Assembly: GCF_947251545.1 (NCBI RefSeq)
Contig: NZ_OX366362.1
Span: forward strand, 930,001-994,000
Direction: 5' to 3'
Origin: Wolbachia endosymbiont (group A) of Anomoia purmunda
GTDB lineage: Bacteria; Pseudomonadota; Alphaproteobacteria; Rickettsiales; Anaplasmataceae
DNA length: 64,000 bases
Shown piece after piece: positions 27,279 through 35,348 of the stretch. Numbering within the stretch: position 1 is the first letter of the stretch; each line of letters opens with the position of its first letter. The translations under genes were made by a program, and so were the position numbers. Below the pieces are notes generated by a model. The model had not been told where the DNA came from and did not search any database. It saw nothing but the letters and a program-made list of their open reading frames with translations.

Positions 27279-28292
27279 CGTTTATGGTGCTTTAGGTGAT
27301 CCTCAGAAAGCAAAAGAGTTGCTTGAACAGGCTTTAGTAATTGACAAAGAACACTATGGGCCTGATCATTGCAAAGTTGCTGTTACACTAACAAACCTCG
27401 GTAACATTTATAGAGCTTTAGGTGACTGTCAGAAAGCAAGAGAGTTGCTTGAACGAGCTTTAGTAATTAAAGAGAAACATTATGAATCTGATCATTGCGA
27501 AGTTGCTATTACACTGGTAAACCTCGGTAACGCTTATTATGCCTTAGATTATCCTCAAAAGGCAAAAGAGTTGTTTGAACGAGCTTTAGCAATTAAAGAG
27601 AAACATTATGGCTCTGGTCATTTTCAAGTTGCTATAATACTAGGAAGTCTAGGTACCGCTTATTACGCTTTAGGTGATCCTCAGAAAGCAAAAGAGTTGT
27701 TTGAACAAGCTTTAGCAATTAAAGAGAAACATTATGAATCTGGTCATTTTCAAGTTGCTAAACTACTAACAAACTTAGGTGCTCCTATAGGGCTTTAGGT
27801 AACCTTCAGAAAGCAAAAGAGTTGCTTGAACGGGCTTTAGTAATTGATAAAGAACATTATGGACCTGATCATTGTGAAGTTGCTATTACGCTTACAAACC
27901 TAGGTGCCACTTATAGGGCATTAGGTAATTCTCAGAGGGCAAAAGAGTTGCTTGAACAAGCTTTAACGATTCAAGAAAAACATTATGGACCTGATCATTG
28001 CGAAGTTGCCAAGATACTGATAAACCTCGGTATTACCTGTTATGCTTTAGGTGACCCTCAAAAAGCACAAGTATCGTTTACACGAGCTTTACCTATCTTT
28101 AAGAAACATTATGGCCCTGATCACCCTGAAGTTGCTAAACTACTGGTAAACCTAAGCGACGCCTATGGTGCTCTAGGTAATCACAAGAAACAAAAGGAGT
28201 TGTTTGCACGGGCTTCATCTATCTTTACGAAACATTACGGCCCTGATCACCAGGAAGTTGTGAAACTATTGGCAGAATTGGATGACGTTTAG
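27279..28292 (+). pseudogene. C-terminal TPR array of the split STAND protein
   Basis: The frame is open from the IS edge (TVYGALGDPQKAKELLE) and gives eight more 42-residue TPRs of the same family as those at 19425-20050. It ends VKLLAELDDV at 28292. Between repeats four and five, at about 27782-27790, one base is missing: the frame goes to LGAPIGL and stops at 27798, while the next frame carries on with KAKELLERALVID. The 5' half of the gene lies inverted on the far side of the IS110 pair. The first ~60 residues of the longer open frame are IS sequence, not gene. Confidence 0.8.
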
Positions 28293-28329
28293 GTTTTTAG
28301 CAATGCTAAATTAACAACAACTCATTGAG

Positions 28330-29502
28330 CTACACTTCCAAAACTAACCTATTTGGATCTTCTATATAATTTTTTATTTTAACGAGGAAAGTTACTGCTC
28401 CTTTGCCATCAACTATTCTGTGGTCGTAAGAGAGGGCAATGTACATCATAGGTCTGATTTCTACTGCATTACCAACAGCAACTGGCCTATTTTGTATTGA
28501 ATGCATTCCAAGTATTCCAGATTGCGGAGGATTTATTATCGGAGTAGAAAGGAGCGAACCGTATACTCCGCCGTTTGAGATAGTGAATGTTGCACCTTCC
28601 ATTTCTGATACCTGTAACTTGCCTTCGCGAGCTTTTTTGCCAAGAGCAACTAAAGTCAACTCAATTTCTGCAAATGACATCTGATCAGCACTCTGAGTCA
28701 CAGGTACAACAAGGCCTTTGTCAGTGCCAACAGCAACACCTATGTCATAGTAATGTTTATATATGATTTCATCACCTGAGATTTCAGCATTAATTTCAGG
28801 GATCTCTTTCAGTGCTTGCACTGCTGCCTTTATAAAAAACGACATAAAACCAAGTTTTATTCCATATTTTTTTTCAAAGGCGTCCTTATATTTTGTTCTT
28901 AGATCCATGACATTTTTCATGTCGATTTCATTGAACGTGGTCAGTATTGCAGCAGTATTTTGCGATGCTTTCAAACGAGTGGCAATTACTTGCCTTATTT
29001 TGCTCATTTTTACTCGTTCTTCTCTTCGCTCTCCACTCACTACACTTTTTGGCAATTCATATTGTTTTATTGCAGGCTGTTCAGCTTTGTTTATATGGCC
29101 TATTACATCTGCTTTTGTTATCCTATCTCCCATGCCAGTTCCTTTAACACTTTCTGCGCTGATTGCATTTTCCTCCATAATTTTACGAGCTGATGGAGCA
29201 TCTTTTTTGGCAGAACTTTCGCTTTTATCTTCTTTTTTCACTTCTTCTATCATCTCCCCTACAGAAAGTTTCGCTAACAATTGATCAGGACTTATTACAT
29301 CATCTTCTTTTATAAGAAATTCAGTTATTTGCCCTGAAGCTTCTGCAGTTAATTCGAGTGCTGTTTTGTCAGTTTCAATTTCAAAGATCAAGTCATCTAC
29401 TTTTACTGCTTCTCCAATACCCTTCTTTATTTTTACTATACCTTCCGTAACTGACTCACCACCAAGAGTTTTTGGCGCTCTAATTTCTATAATTTTGCTC
29501 AT
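28330..29502 (-). CDS. sucB: 2-oxoglutarate dehydrogenase E2, dihydrolipoamide succinyltransferase
   Basis: SucB is the core of the 2-oxoglutarate dehydrogenase complex and transfers succinyl groups to CoA in the TCA cycle. The 390-residue protein has an N-terminal lipoyl domain ([10 protein letters not shown], lipoylated Lys 46) and a linker. A peripheral-subunit-binding domain follows ([19 protein letters not shown]), then the catalytic domain with the HxxxDG motif (HRIVDG, His361 and Asp365). It looks complete. SucB rather than PdhC is preferred from the overall sequence and the single short lipoyl domain. Confidence 0.92.
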   Translation of the reverse strand: MSKIIEIRAPKTLGGESVTEGIVKIKKGIGEAVKVDDLIFEIETDKTALELTAEASGQITEFLIKEDDVISPDQLLAKLSVGEMIEEVKKEDKSESSAKKDAPSARKIMEENAISAESVKGTGMGDRITKADVIGHINKAEQPAIKQYELPKSVVSGERREERVKMSKIRQVIATRLKASQNTAAILTTFNEIDMKNVMDLRTKYKDAFEKKYGIKLGFMSFFIKAAVQALKEIPEINAEISGDEIIYKHYYDIGVAVGTDKGLVVPVTQSADQMSFAEIELTLVALGKKAREGKLQVSEMEGATFTISNGGVYGSLLSTPIINPPQSGILGMHSIQNRPVAVGNAVEIRPMMYIALSYDHRIVDGKGAVTFLVKIKNYIEDPNRLVLEV

Positions 29503-30252
29503 AAAACAACTTCCGTATAAAACTTTCTATAGATTTATACATGAAAAGAGACATGTAATAAACTAATAAATTCATTGAGGCTCTTATCATTTAGAAGTGA
29601 CAAACGGATAACATATTTCCAAATGTCATTCCAGCGCGTGATGCTAGGCCATAAAAATTCCTTGACAAGCTTCGCCAGCCCCCTTATCATGAAAATGAAG
29701 CTATTTCATTTAACTTCGCAATCTGTGCAGATTAAAACGACAAGAAAACTTGTATTTGGTGTACTATGCTTAATTTTTTGCACTATGTGCACTCTATGTC
29801 TTTATAAAACTTTTAGTAAACTCACTTTTACTCTATGGTTATACTACCTTGCCGCTATCCTGAACGGACAATGGCGTCAACTTAAGGAAAAATATAAGCG
29901 ATAGTGTGTAAAACTTCTCTCTAAATTTTTTATCATTAAATTATCCAAAAAGTGCAATAAACAGCACTTTTGTTTCTATTTTATTGCAACAAAAAAGTTT
30001 AAAATGTGTCCTTTTTAGACGAGACGTGCAGAAAGGAAAAAATCTTATTCTACAAATTAAAAATACAATATACTCAAAAACTTTTCAGAAAATCCATAGG
30101 AGAGTTTGCTAATGGAGGCTCTTAAGTTGACGCCATTGCCTGAATGGATACAGATCGTAAGTTGTTTTACAAGGTATAGTAGTTTCTAAAATTTTATAAC
30201 CCTAATTTGAATTAATAGACAGCAGAATCGAAAGATTATTACAAGGAAAAAC
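29503..30252. repeat. 750-bp intergenic mosaic of dispersed repeats
   Basis: No convincing gene is present. In order: a short palindrome at 29623-29645; an inverted part copy of the ~380-bp dispersed repeat at 29655-29830 (its complete copies are at 37526 and 57233); the motif AACTCACTTTTACTCTATGG at 29819-29839; GGCGTCAACTTAAGG at 29872-29886; and at 30040-30142 an inverted relative of 4233-4318. A 109-codon open frame at 29575-29904 is just repeat sequence read through. Confidence 0.7.
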
Positions 30253-31068
30253 CTACACAGATCGACCCTTTTGTGAATCTGCGTTTCTGCTTTCTTCAAC
30301 TTGTTTTGCAAAAGATGTTTCCTGTTTCTGAAGTGGCTTAGCAATTTCACGCACAACGGCAGTAACTGCTGTTAAAAACGTTTTTAACAATGCACCTAAA
30401 GCTCCACCAACTGCTTCCCTGCCATATATATGAGCTTGCTTTTCGTTACCGTCAGCAGTTTCCCCTGCCCTCCTTCTTGGATCCATCCTATGAGCAATCA
30501 CCGAAAACAACACTCCCCTGATTGAAGACTTCACTTTTTCCTTTGCTTCGTGGACATCCCCATCTTTTGCTGTTTCATGTCCATGACTTAAGTGTTTAGC
30601 GTTCATTAGCTCCTTTTGTTGCTGGGCAAACATGCTACTTAACACTTCTTCTATCGCTTGCTTCCTTCTTTTCTCTCTGACTCTTTTCATAGATTCTGAT
30701 TTATCGCGAGTATGCTTTGTGGTTTCAAATTCTGCATCAATATCTTCAGACGCAGCCTGACTATATAAAGTCTCTATGAGCCTGTCTATGCTTCGCTTTA
30801 TTTGCATAGTCCTTTCGTAACTATCCGAATTATCAATTCCTTCGTCGATCTGATTTAGAATATCCTCAAAAACTTTCAAATAGTCTTGAATATACTGTAT
30901 TATGTATTGCTTATCTTCCTCTTTATGTTGTTCTTCTTGATTTTGCTGATTTTCATTTTCTAAACTTTTCTCTCTTTTATCATCGTTATTTTCTTCAATA
31001 TCATCACCGTCTTCCTCGAAAAGGTCTTTGTCGTTCATGATTTTTTTTAATTTAGTTAAAATTCTCAC
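30253..31068 (-). CDS. acidic coiled-coil protein downstream of GTA-like genes
   Basis: An unrecognised protein of 261-271 residues. It starts with a very acidic, Gln/Glu-rich stretch, has helical middle segments (YIQDYLKVFEDILNQIDEG), then a basic region (RVREKRRKQAIEEVL). Near the end is an Ala/Val/Leu-rich helix (GGALGALLKTFLTAVTAVV) that might touch membrane. Two starts are possible: GTG at 31068 or ATG at 31038 (MNDKDLFEE). It is the last gene of the minus-strand run behind the tail protein, 36 bp after it, and may belong to that cluster. Confidence 0.6.
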   Translation of the reverse strand: MRILTKLKKIMNDKDLFEEDGDDIEENNDDKREKSLENENQQNQEEQHKEEDKQYIIQYIQDYLKVFEDILNQIDEGIDNSDSYERTMQIKRSIDRLIETLYSQAASEDIDAEFETTKHTRDKSESMKRVREKRRKQAIEEVLSSMFAQQQKELMNAKHLSHGHETAKDGDVHEAKEKVKSSIRGVLFSVIAHRMDPRRRAGETADGNEKQAHIYGREAVGGALGALLKTFLTAVTAVVREIAKPLQKQETSFAKQVEESRNADSQKGRSV

Positions 31069-31103
31069 CAGTTACTATTGTATATGAAAAAATTAAATTA
31101 ACA

Positions 31104-31493
31104 TTAATGAAAAGCGTTTACAACTTCAGCGCTAGCTAAAACGACAGTAAAGCTGTCAAAAGTAACAGGATCATAATACCTCTCATACAATTCAACTGAA
31201 CACCTAAGCATTATCTTTTCCTTAGCATTAAAACTAATTTCATAATCATTATTAGAGTTTAGCATAGCAGAATTACGTAATAATTCATCAGCTAATACAG
31301 AGTCTAAAATTCCATTAATTTTTATCGTAATGTGTCTGCTTCCAGCAGAGTCCAATACTTTCCTCCAGCCAAAAGAAGAAATATCTTTCACCTCTTCTCT
31401 GTTATTACGCAAAGTAAACCTTAGGTTTCGTATATTATTTAACACAATAAAATTATTGTCATGATCTTTAATTTTTAGCTGTAATTTGCTCAT
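31104..31493 (-). CDS. major tail protein, TP901-1/GTA g9-like
   Basis: This 129-residue protein begins at ATG 31493, chosen because a strong GGAGG site lies 5 bases upstream; the GTG at 31499 would overlap it. The segment IRNLRFTLRNNREEVKDISSFGWRKVLDSAGSR.. with a KINGILDS strand is characteristic of TP901-1-type tail tube proteins. That includes the Rhodobacter gene transfer agent g9 (~135 residues). It follows the g8-like gene with a short overlap, the same order as in GTAs. There are no integrase, lysis or capsid genes nearby, so this is a conserved remnant rather than a full prophage. Confidence 0.65.
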   Translation of the reverse strand: MSKLQLKIKDHDNNFIVLNNIRNLRFTLRNNREEVKDISSFGWRKVLDSAGSRHITIKINGILDSVLADELLRNSAMLNSNNDYEISFNAKEKIMLRCSVELYERYYDPVTFDSFTVVLASAEVVNAFH

Positions 31494-31878
31494 TATCACC
31501 TCCTTTTATTAAAATATCAAAATTAATTGTTGAATGTAAAATTTCATCGTGCTGATCCATAGCACAATTACTTTCTAAAATGGCCTCATTATTAAAACCT
31601 TCAATGCTCTTAAGTATCAAGTTAATATGCCTTATAATGGCAAACATACTGCCTATATGATAGGTATATATGTCGCATGAAAATCTTGCCTTTGTAGCAA
31701 AATTGGACAGCATATGCAGGTTATTATAATTCACTACGCGTAATCTTAGGTAAGGAATGGTGACCTGTTTAGGTAAGTAGTCATAAATGTTAGTAACATA
31801 TTTCCTTAAATCAGAGTTTGCTTTTAGTGCTTCATAAATGCTACTGTACAACTCGTTTATAGCTTGAATTTTTTTCAT
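31468..31878 (-). CDS. DUF3168-type tail completion protein, GTA g8-like
   Basis: This 136-residue protein resembles DUF3168 proteins (GTA g8, tail terminator role). It has an N-terminal helix with AINELYSSIYEALKANSDL, then TNIYDYLPKQVTIPYLRLR and a later strand FSCDIYTYHIGSMFAIIRHINLIL. Length and position between g6-like and g9-like genes agree. The stop overlaps the downstream gene by about 26 bp. A palindromic repeat and ~140 bp separate it from the upstream head-tail gene, where GTA g7 would normally be; g7 is missing. Confidence 0.62.
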   Translation of the reverse strand: MKKIQAINELYSSIYEALKANSDLRKYVTNIYDYLPKQVTIPYLRLRVVNYNNLHMLSNFATKARFSCDIYTYHIGSMFAIIRHINLILKSIEGFNNEAILESNCAMDQHDEILHSTINFDILIKGGDNEQITAKN

Positions 31879-31927
31879 AATTAATCCTCACAGACACGGC
31901 TATTGCAATTTGCAGGCAATTTGCGTG

Positions 31928-31955
31928 GCAGATCCCAGTGTCTGGGCACTGGGAT
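31928..31955. repeat. palindromic repeat at the missing GTA g7 position
   Basis: The sequence ATCCCAGTGTCTGGGCACTGGGATGACA lies between the g8-like and g6-like genes. It is followed by a CCCAAATCGCAATGTTCGTACAG motif at 31972-31994. No gene is visible. Confidence 0.7.
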
Positions 31956-32021
31956 GACACCCTTCTGGTGGGCCCAAATCGCAATGTTCGTACAGATAAG
32001 TTCTTGGATGACAAGAAAGAG

Positions 32022-32570
32022 CTACAAAACAACTCGCAGTTCGCGAAACGGAGAATACACCTTCTTCACTTCAGACAAATGGCTACTTACCTCCGATTCA
32101 CGATTTTTGTAAAGAGCAGAAACATGCCGCATAATACCTAGTTTTATCTGCTCAGGAATATTGTCATAGCCAGCCTCGTATACAACATCTGCTCTTATTG
32201 CATTCAAATAATTGAAAAACTCAACGTAGCCCCCTACATCACTAAAATAATACTTAAGTGTTCTTTTCTCTTGACCTTTAGATATCATTGCAGTAGCCAA
32301 TACTATCTTACTCACAGGGCCATAGCTTAAATAGATCCTACGAGGTACATAATCTTCATATGAAACTTGCCATGTTTGCTTTACTAGTGACTTTTCCATA
32401 TGCCACTCAGCATAATCAGTAGCCATAAAAATTAGATCTGAAATCAACTTATCATCCTGGTCGTTCTCAATACGTAAAAAAGATTTAACCTCTTCTAAAG
32501 TAACCGGAAAAGATTTAAGCTTAGATTTACGTTGCACAGATATTCTTGGTGAAGTAGATCTTATTGACAT
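32022..32570 (-). CDS. head-tail connector protein, gp6/GTA g6-like
   Basis: A 182-residue protein. The segment VTLEEVKSFLRIENDQDDKL with LISDLIFMATDYAEWHM is the classic start of phage gp6-type head-tail connectors (DUF2188/gp6 group), also found as g6 of the Rhodobacter GTA. A later AIRADVVYEAGYDNIPEQIK and IMRHVSALYKNRES agree. It is the first structural gene in a minus-strand g6-(g7 missing)-g8-g9 order. Upstream is a strong GGAGGGTTATT site. Intact frame. Confidence 0.72.
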   Translation of the reverse strand: MSIRSTSPRISVQRKSKLKSFPVTLEEVKSFLRIENDQDDKLISDLIFMATDYAEWHMEKSLVKQTWQVSYEDYVPRRIYLSYGPVSKIVLATAMISKGQEKRTLKYYFSDVGGYVEFFNYLNAIRADVVYEAGYDNIPEQIKLGIMRHVSALYKNRESEVSSHLSEVKKVYSPFRELRVVL

Positions 32571-32706
32571 AATAACCCTCCTTTTTGATATAGCTAGAAT
32601 AAGTAAGGTTTACCTCGTGACAGCGTGGGGCAAATCTTACTTACTTTAGCTATGCAGCTTGCATGCAACATTAAGTTAAATTGGCGCAGCAATAACTCTG
32701 AGTGCT

Positions 32707-33033
32707 TTATCGTATGAATATATTGAAAAGAGAACGTATTAAAGCTGTTTCTCCTTTTTTATTGATAAAATTTGAACTTATAGCATATTCAACTAGGCTA
32801 GATTTTAGTAGATTGACATTTTGAGAATGAATATTATTGAAGGTGGAGTTTAACTCTTTAGCAACCAGACTGCGAAATTTTTGCACACTGTAATATGCGA
32901 TATTTTCAAGTTCATGTGCAAATTTATCTTGAGCTATAGTTGTTATATCTTCAATTTCCTTATTAAACTCCTCCAGCTTTTTTCCATTACTCTTAGAGTT
33001 TTTCGTAAAAGTTTTCATATCAATTAAACTCAA
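32707..33033 (-). CDS. small helical protein upstream of GTA-like genes
   Basis: 108 residues, mostly helical, with charged heptads (KKLEEFNKEIEDITTIAQDKF, SVQKFRSLVAKEL) and no membrane segment. The start may be the ATG at 33033 or at 33018 (MKTFTKNSK). It lies ~135 bp before the gp6-like gene on the same strand. Phage or GTA membership is possible from position only. Confidence 0.5.
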   Translation of the reverse strand: MSLIDMKTFTKNSKSNGKKLEEFNKEIEDITTIAQDKFAHELENIAYYSVQKFRSLVAKELNSTFNNIHSQNVNLLKSSLVEYAISSNFINKKGETALIRSLFNIFIR

Positions 33034-33310
33034 CTACTATCATAATTATAATGACAATAAAAAACTACCAAAGTAAAAAATTCACACTACTGTGTAACTC
33101 ATAACTGTACGAACATTGCAATTTGGGCCTACCAGGAGGGCAATGCCTCTTATCCAAGTACCCTCTCTTCTTGTCATCCCAGTGCTTGACACTGGGATGA
33201 CAAAAAAAGGAGCACTGGGATAACATCATCCTTTTTTGGGGATTTCAGTGCAGCTACTTGCATCTGCCACCTGCAAACTGCAATGTTTGTACAGATGTAG
33301 GTGCTAAGTT
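33034..33310. repeat. intergenic repeat field
   Basis: No gene. It contains TGTACGAACATTGCAATTTGG (33107-33127), a palindrome GTCATCCCAGTGCTTGACAC..GGGATGACA at 33175-33202, and a second, inverted GCAATGTTTGTACAG (33279-33293). The paired motifs flank the palindromes. Confidence 0.65.
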
Positions 33311-33975
33311 TTACAAACACCGTTGTGCTGAACCTTGAATATCCACTTCTTTCAATTCAGTGGTAGGTTTTGGTTCAGCGATGGGTTTTGATATTGCGTA
33401 TGTAACGCTACCAGCTATCAGTGCAGATACCACAGAAGCTGCAACTATTAATAGAGCAGACAATCCGGAAGCAATACTAAGAACACCTACTACTAACATA
33501 GCTGCAAGGCTCGCATAGGCAACTCTTGGGGAAAATTGTCTTTTTCCTACTTTTTCTAGTGACACTTCATTTGTTTTAGTTTTTGTTTTGCATAATTCAC
33601 CCTTAAGTGTTGTGTTTTCACTTTCTAGATCTTGTATTTCTTGTCTTAGTGATTCATTCTCTTTATTGAATTCTTTCAACTTAGTCTCATGTTCAACTAT
33701 GCAACTTTTTGATTCTGCTAGTTCCTTTTGCGCTTTTTCTAACAACACTTTTGTTTTAGAATGCTTATTTTCGTTTTCTTCTAATTCGCTATTAAGTGTT
33801 GTATTTTTACTTTCTAGATCTTGTATTTGTTGTTTTAGTGATTGTTTTTCTTTCTGTTCATTCTTTAGTTGAGCACGTAATTCTTTTAACTTAACTTTAC
33901 GTTTTTTAACCCTTTCTGCTTCTTCTGGAGTTTCCGTTGCATTGTATGTTTCGGAATGGGAAGAAGTACTAGGTA
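33311..33975 (-). pseudogene. coiled-coil protein with C-terminal membrane hairpin, 5' cut by IS110
   Basis: The frame runs from the edge of IS110 copy 3 to a stop at 33311. Residues ~15-130 are a long coiled coil with two near-identical 35-residue blocks (QEIQDLESENTTLKGEL and QQIQDLESKNTTLNSEL). Two membrane segments follow (VAYASLAAMLVVGVLSIASG, LIVAASVVSALIAGSVTYAI) and then a short tail with LKEVDIQGSAQ. The only start in frame (TTG) lies at the IS junction, so the real 5' end is lost. The tail resembles those at 16171 and 25060. Unknown function; secreted or membrane effector is possible. Confidence 0.65.
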
Positions 33976-35345
33976 TCAACTATGTTTTTTTAAAAATTTT
34001 TTATTTGTAGTTTTGCAACTTCATATGGGCAATAAAAACCCATTTGTTATAGAAACAGAATTTTGTATCAAACAGCCACCACAGCAATTTCTGCTTAAGT
34101 TAATGAATATGCGCTTTTAATGTGTGTGGACGCGCATATTCATTAACCAATTTCAGTTATTGCTATGTAAATTTTTAAATATGCAAATTAACTGCTTCTT
34201 TAAGCCTTGCATTAGCAATCACTATTATTTTACGCATTAGAGCTGTTATAGCCACCATCTTTTTCTTACCACTTTCAATAAGCTTAGAATAAAAGGCACC
34301 AAGTGCAGATTTGGACCTTGCAGCAGCCATGGCAGCTGTAAAAAGCTTTGAACGAACGTTACTTCTTCCACCTATAATCCTTCGGTAGCCAATAGCTTTA
34401 CCACTTTCCTTAGGATGAGGCGCAACACCTGCAAGGCTTGCAATTTGCCTTTTATTTAAAGAACCAAGTTCCGGTATGAGACACAATAAACATTGAGAGG
34501 TTTTTCTACCTATTCCAGGGACTGTTTCAAGAATTTTTTGGCATCGTTGCAATTCAGGATTTTCATTGACTATTTTTTGTATAGCTTGATCAAGCTTTTC
34601 TACCTGGTTGTTGAGGAATTCAATAGCTTGTTGACAACTTTCCTTAATGTAATCATTTCCAGGAGTTTTTAGCCTATTCTTCTCTTGAACAAGCATTTTC
34701 GTAATATCGTCACGACGCTGACAAAGTGCAAACAAGGTGGTTTGTTCTTTTGAGATAGATGTAAATAGCTGCAGATGTCCACAACGCTCAGAACCATATT
34801 GGGCAAGCGCTTTTGCATCAAGACTGTCGGTCTTTGCCAAAGTTCCATGAGATAGAATGAAGTTTTTAACTTGACGAGTATTAGCACGATGCACAGCAAT
34901 GTTTCTATCAATAAGAAAATACAATAAGCCAAGCTCATAACCTCCTGTAGCTTCTAAAATTACCATGGAGTTGGGCAAGATATTTGAAAATTTTTGGTAG
35001 AATTGTTTCCAACCAACACAACTATTGTCAAATTTGATGACACCTTTTTGTTCATTAACTGCAGTAACAAATTCAAGTTTTCCGATATCAATGCCAATAA
35101 AATTTTGATAAGATGTAACCATAAAGAACCTCGAGAGTTTAAGTTAAAATTTAAGATTGTAAACGGGTGCATATATATGTCCCAAACAACTATTCAAACG
35201 TCTCGAAGGATAGGCTTGAGTACCTTGATATCTACGTATGTTATAATACTACCGTCTTACGGTCGCTCAAGCCTGGCGATAACCACATTTTTATAGAGTT
35301 ATCTTCCTTCTTGCTTCTTTTTATATCACATTTCCAACTTACAAC
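33976..35345 (-). mobile_element. IS110-family element type 1, copy 3 (~1370 bp)
   Basis: Same ends as copies 1 and 2, in the orientation of copy 2. It differs by a single residue in the transposase. It lies between the coiled-coil fragment and the stop of the ankyrin gene, only 3 bp from that stop. Confidence 0.9.
34175..35122 (-). CDS. IS110-family transposase type 1, copy 3
   Basis: 315-residue DEDD transposase, intact, differing from the other two copies by Ser for Pro in the LFTSISKEQ region. All acidic catalytic residues and the C-terminal domain are kept. Confidence 0.93.
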   Translation of the reverse strand: MVTSYQNFIGIDIGKLEFVTAVNEQKGVIKFDNSCVGWKQFYQKFSNILPNSMVILEATGGYELGLLYFLIDRNIAVHRANTRQVKNFILSHGTLAKTDSLDAKALAQYGSERCGHLQLFTSISKEQTTLFALCQRRDDITKMLVQEKNRLKTPGNDYIKESCQQAIEFLNNQVEKLDQAIQKIVNENPELQRCQKILETVPGIGRKTSQCLLCLIPELGSLNKRQIASLAGVAPHPKESGKAIGYRRIIGGRSNVRSKLFTAAMAAARSKSALGAFYSKLIESGKKKMVAITALMRKIIVIANARLKEAVNLHI

Positions 35346-35348
35346 GGC

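Noticed and set aside
27100..27280. Start of a TPR protein at 27100
   Set aside because: The first ~60 residues are the IS110 leader read in the antisense direction; the true gene sequence begins only at the IS edge.
29575..29904. 109-residue ORF with a membrane-like segment
   Set aside because: It is made entirely of dispersed repeat pieces also found at 37740, 57440 and 59503, with no ribosome site.
30253..33033. Is the GTA-like cluster part of prophage WO?
   Set aside because: No recombinase, capsid, baseplate or WO-type tail genes accompany it, and the gene order fits a gene transfer agent better. Not excluded without a search.
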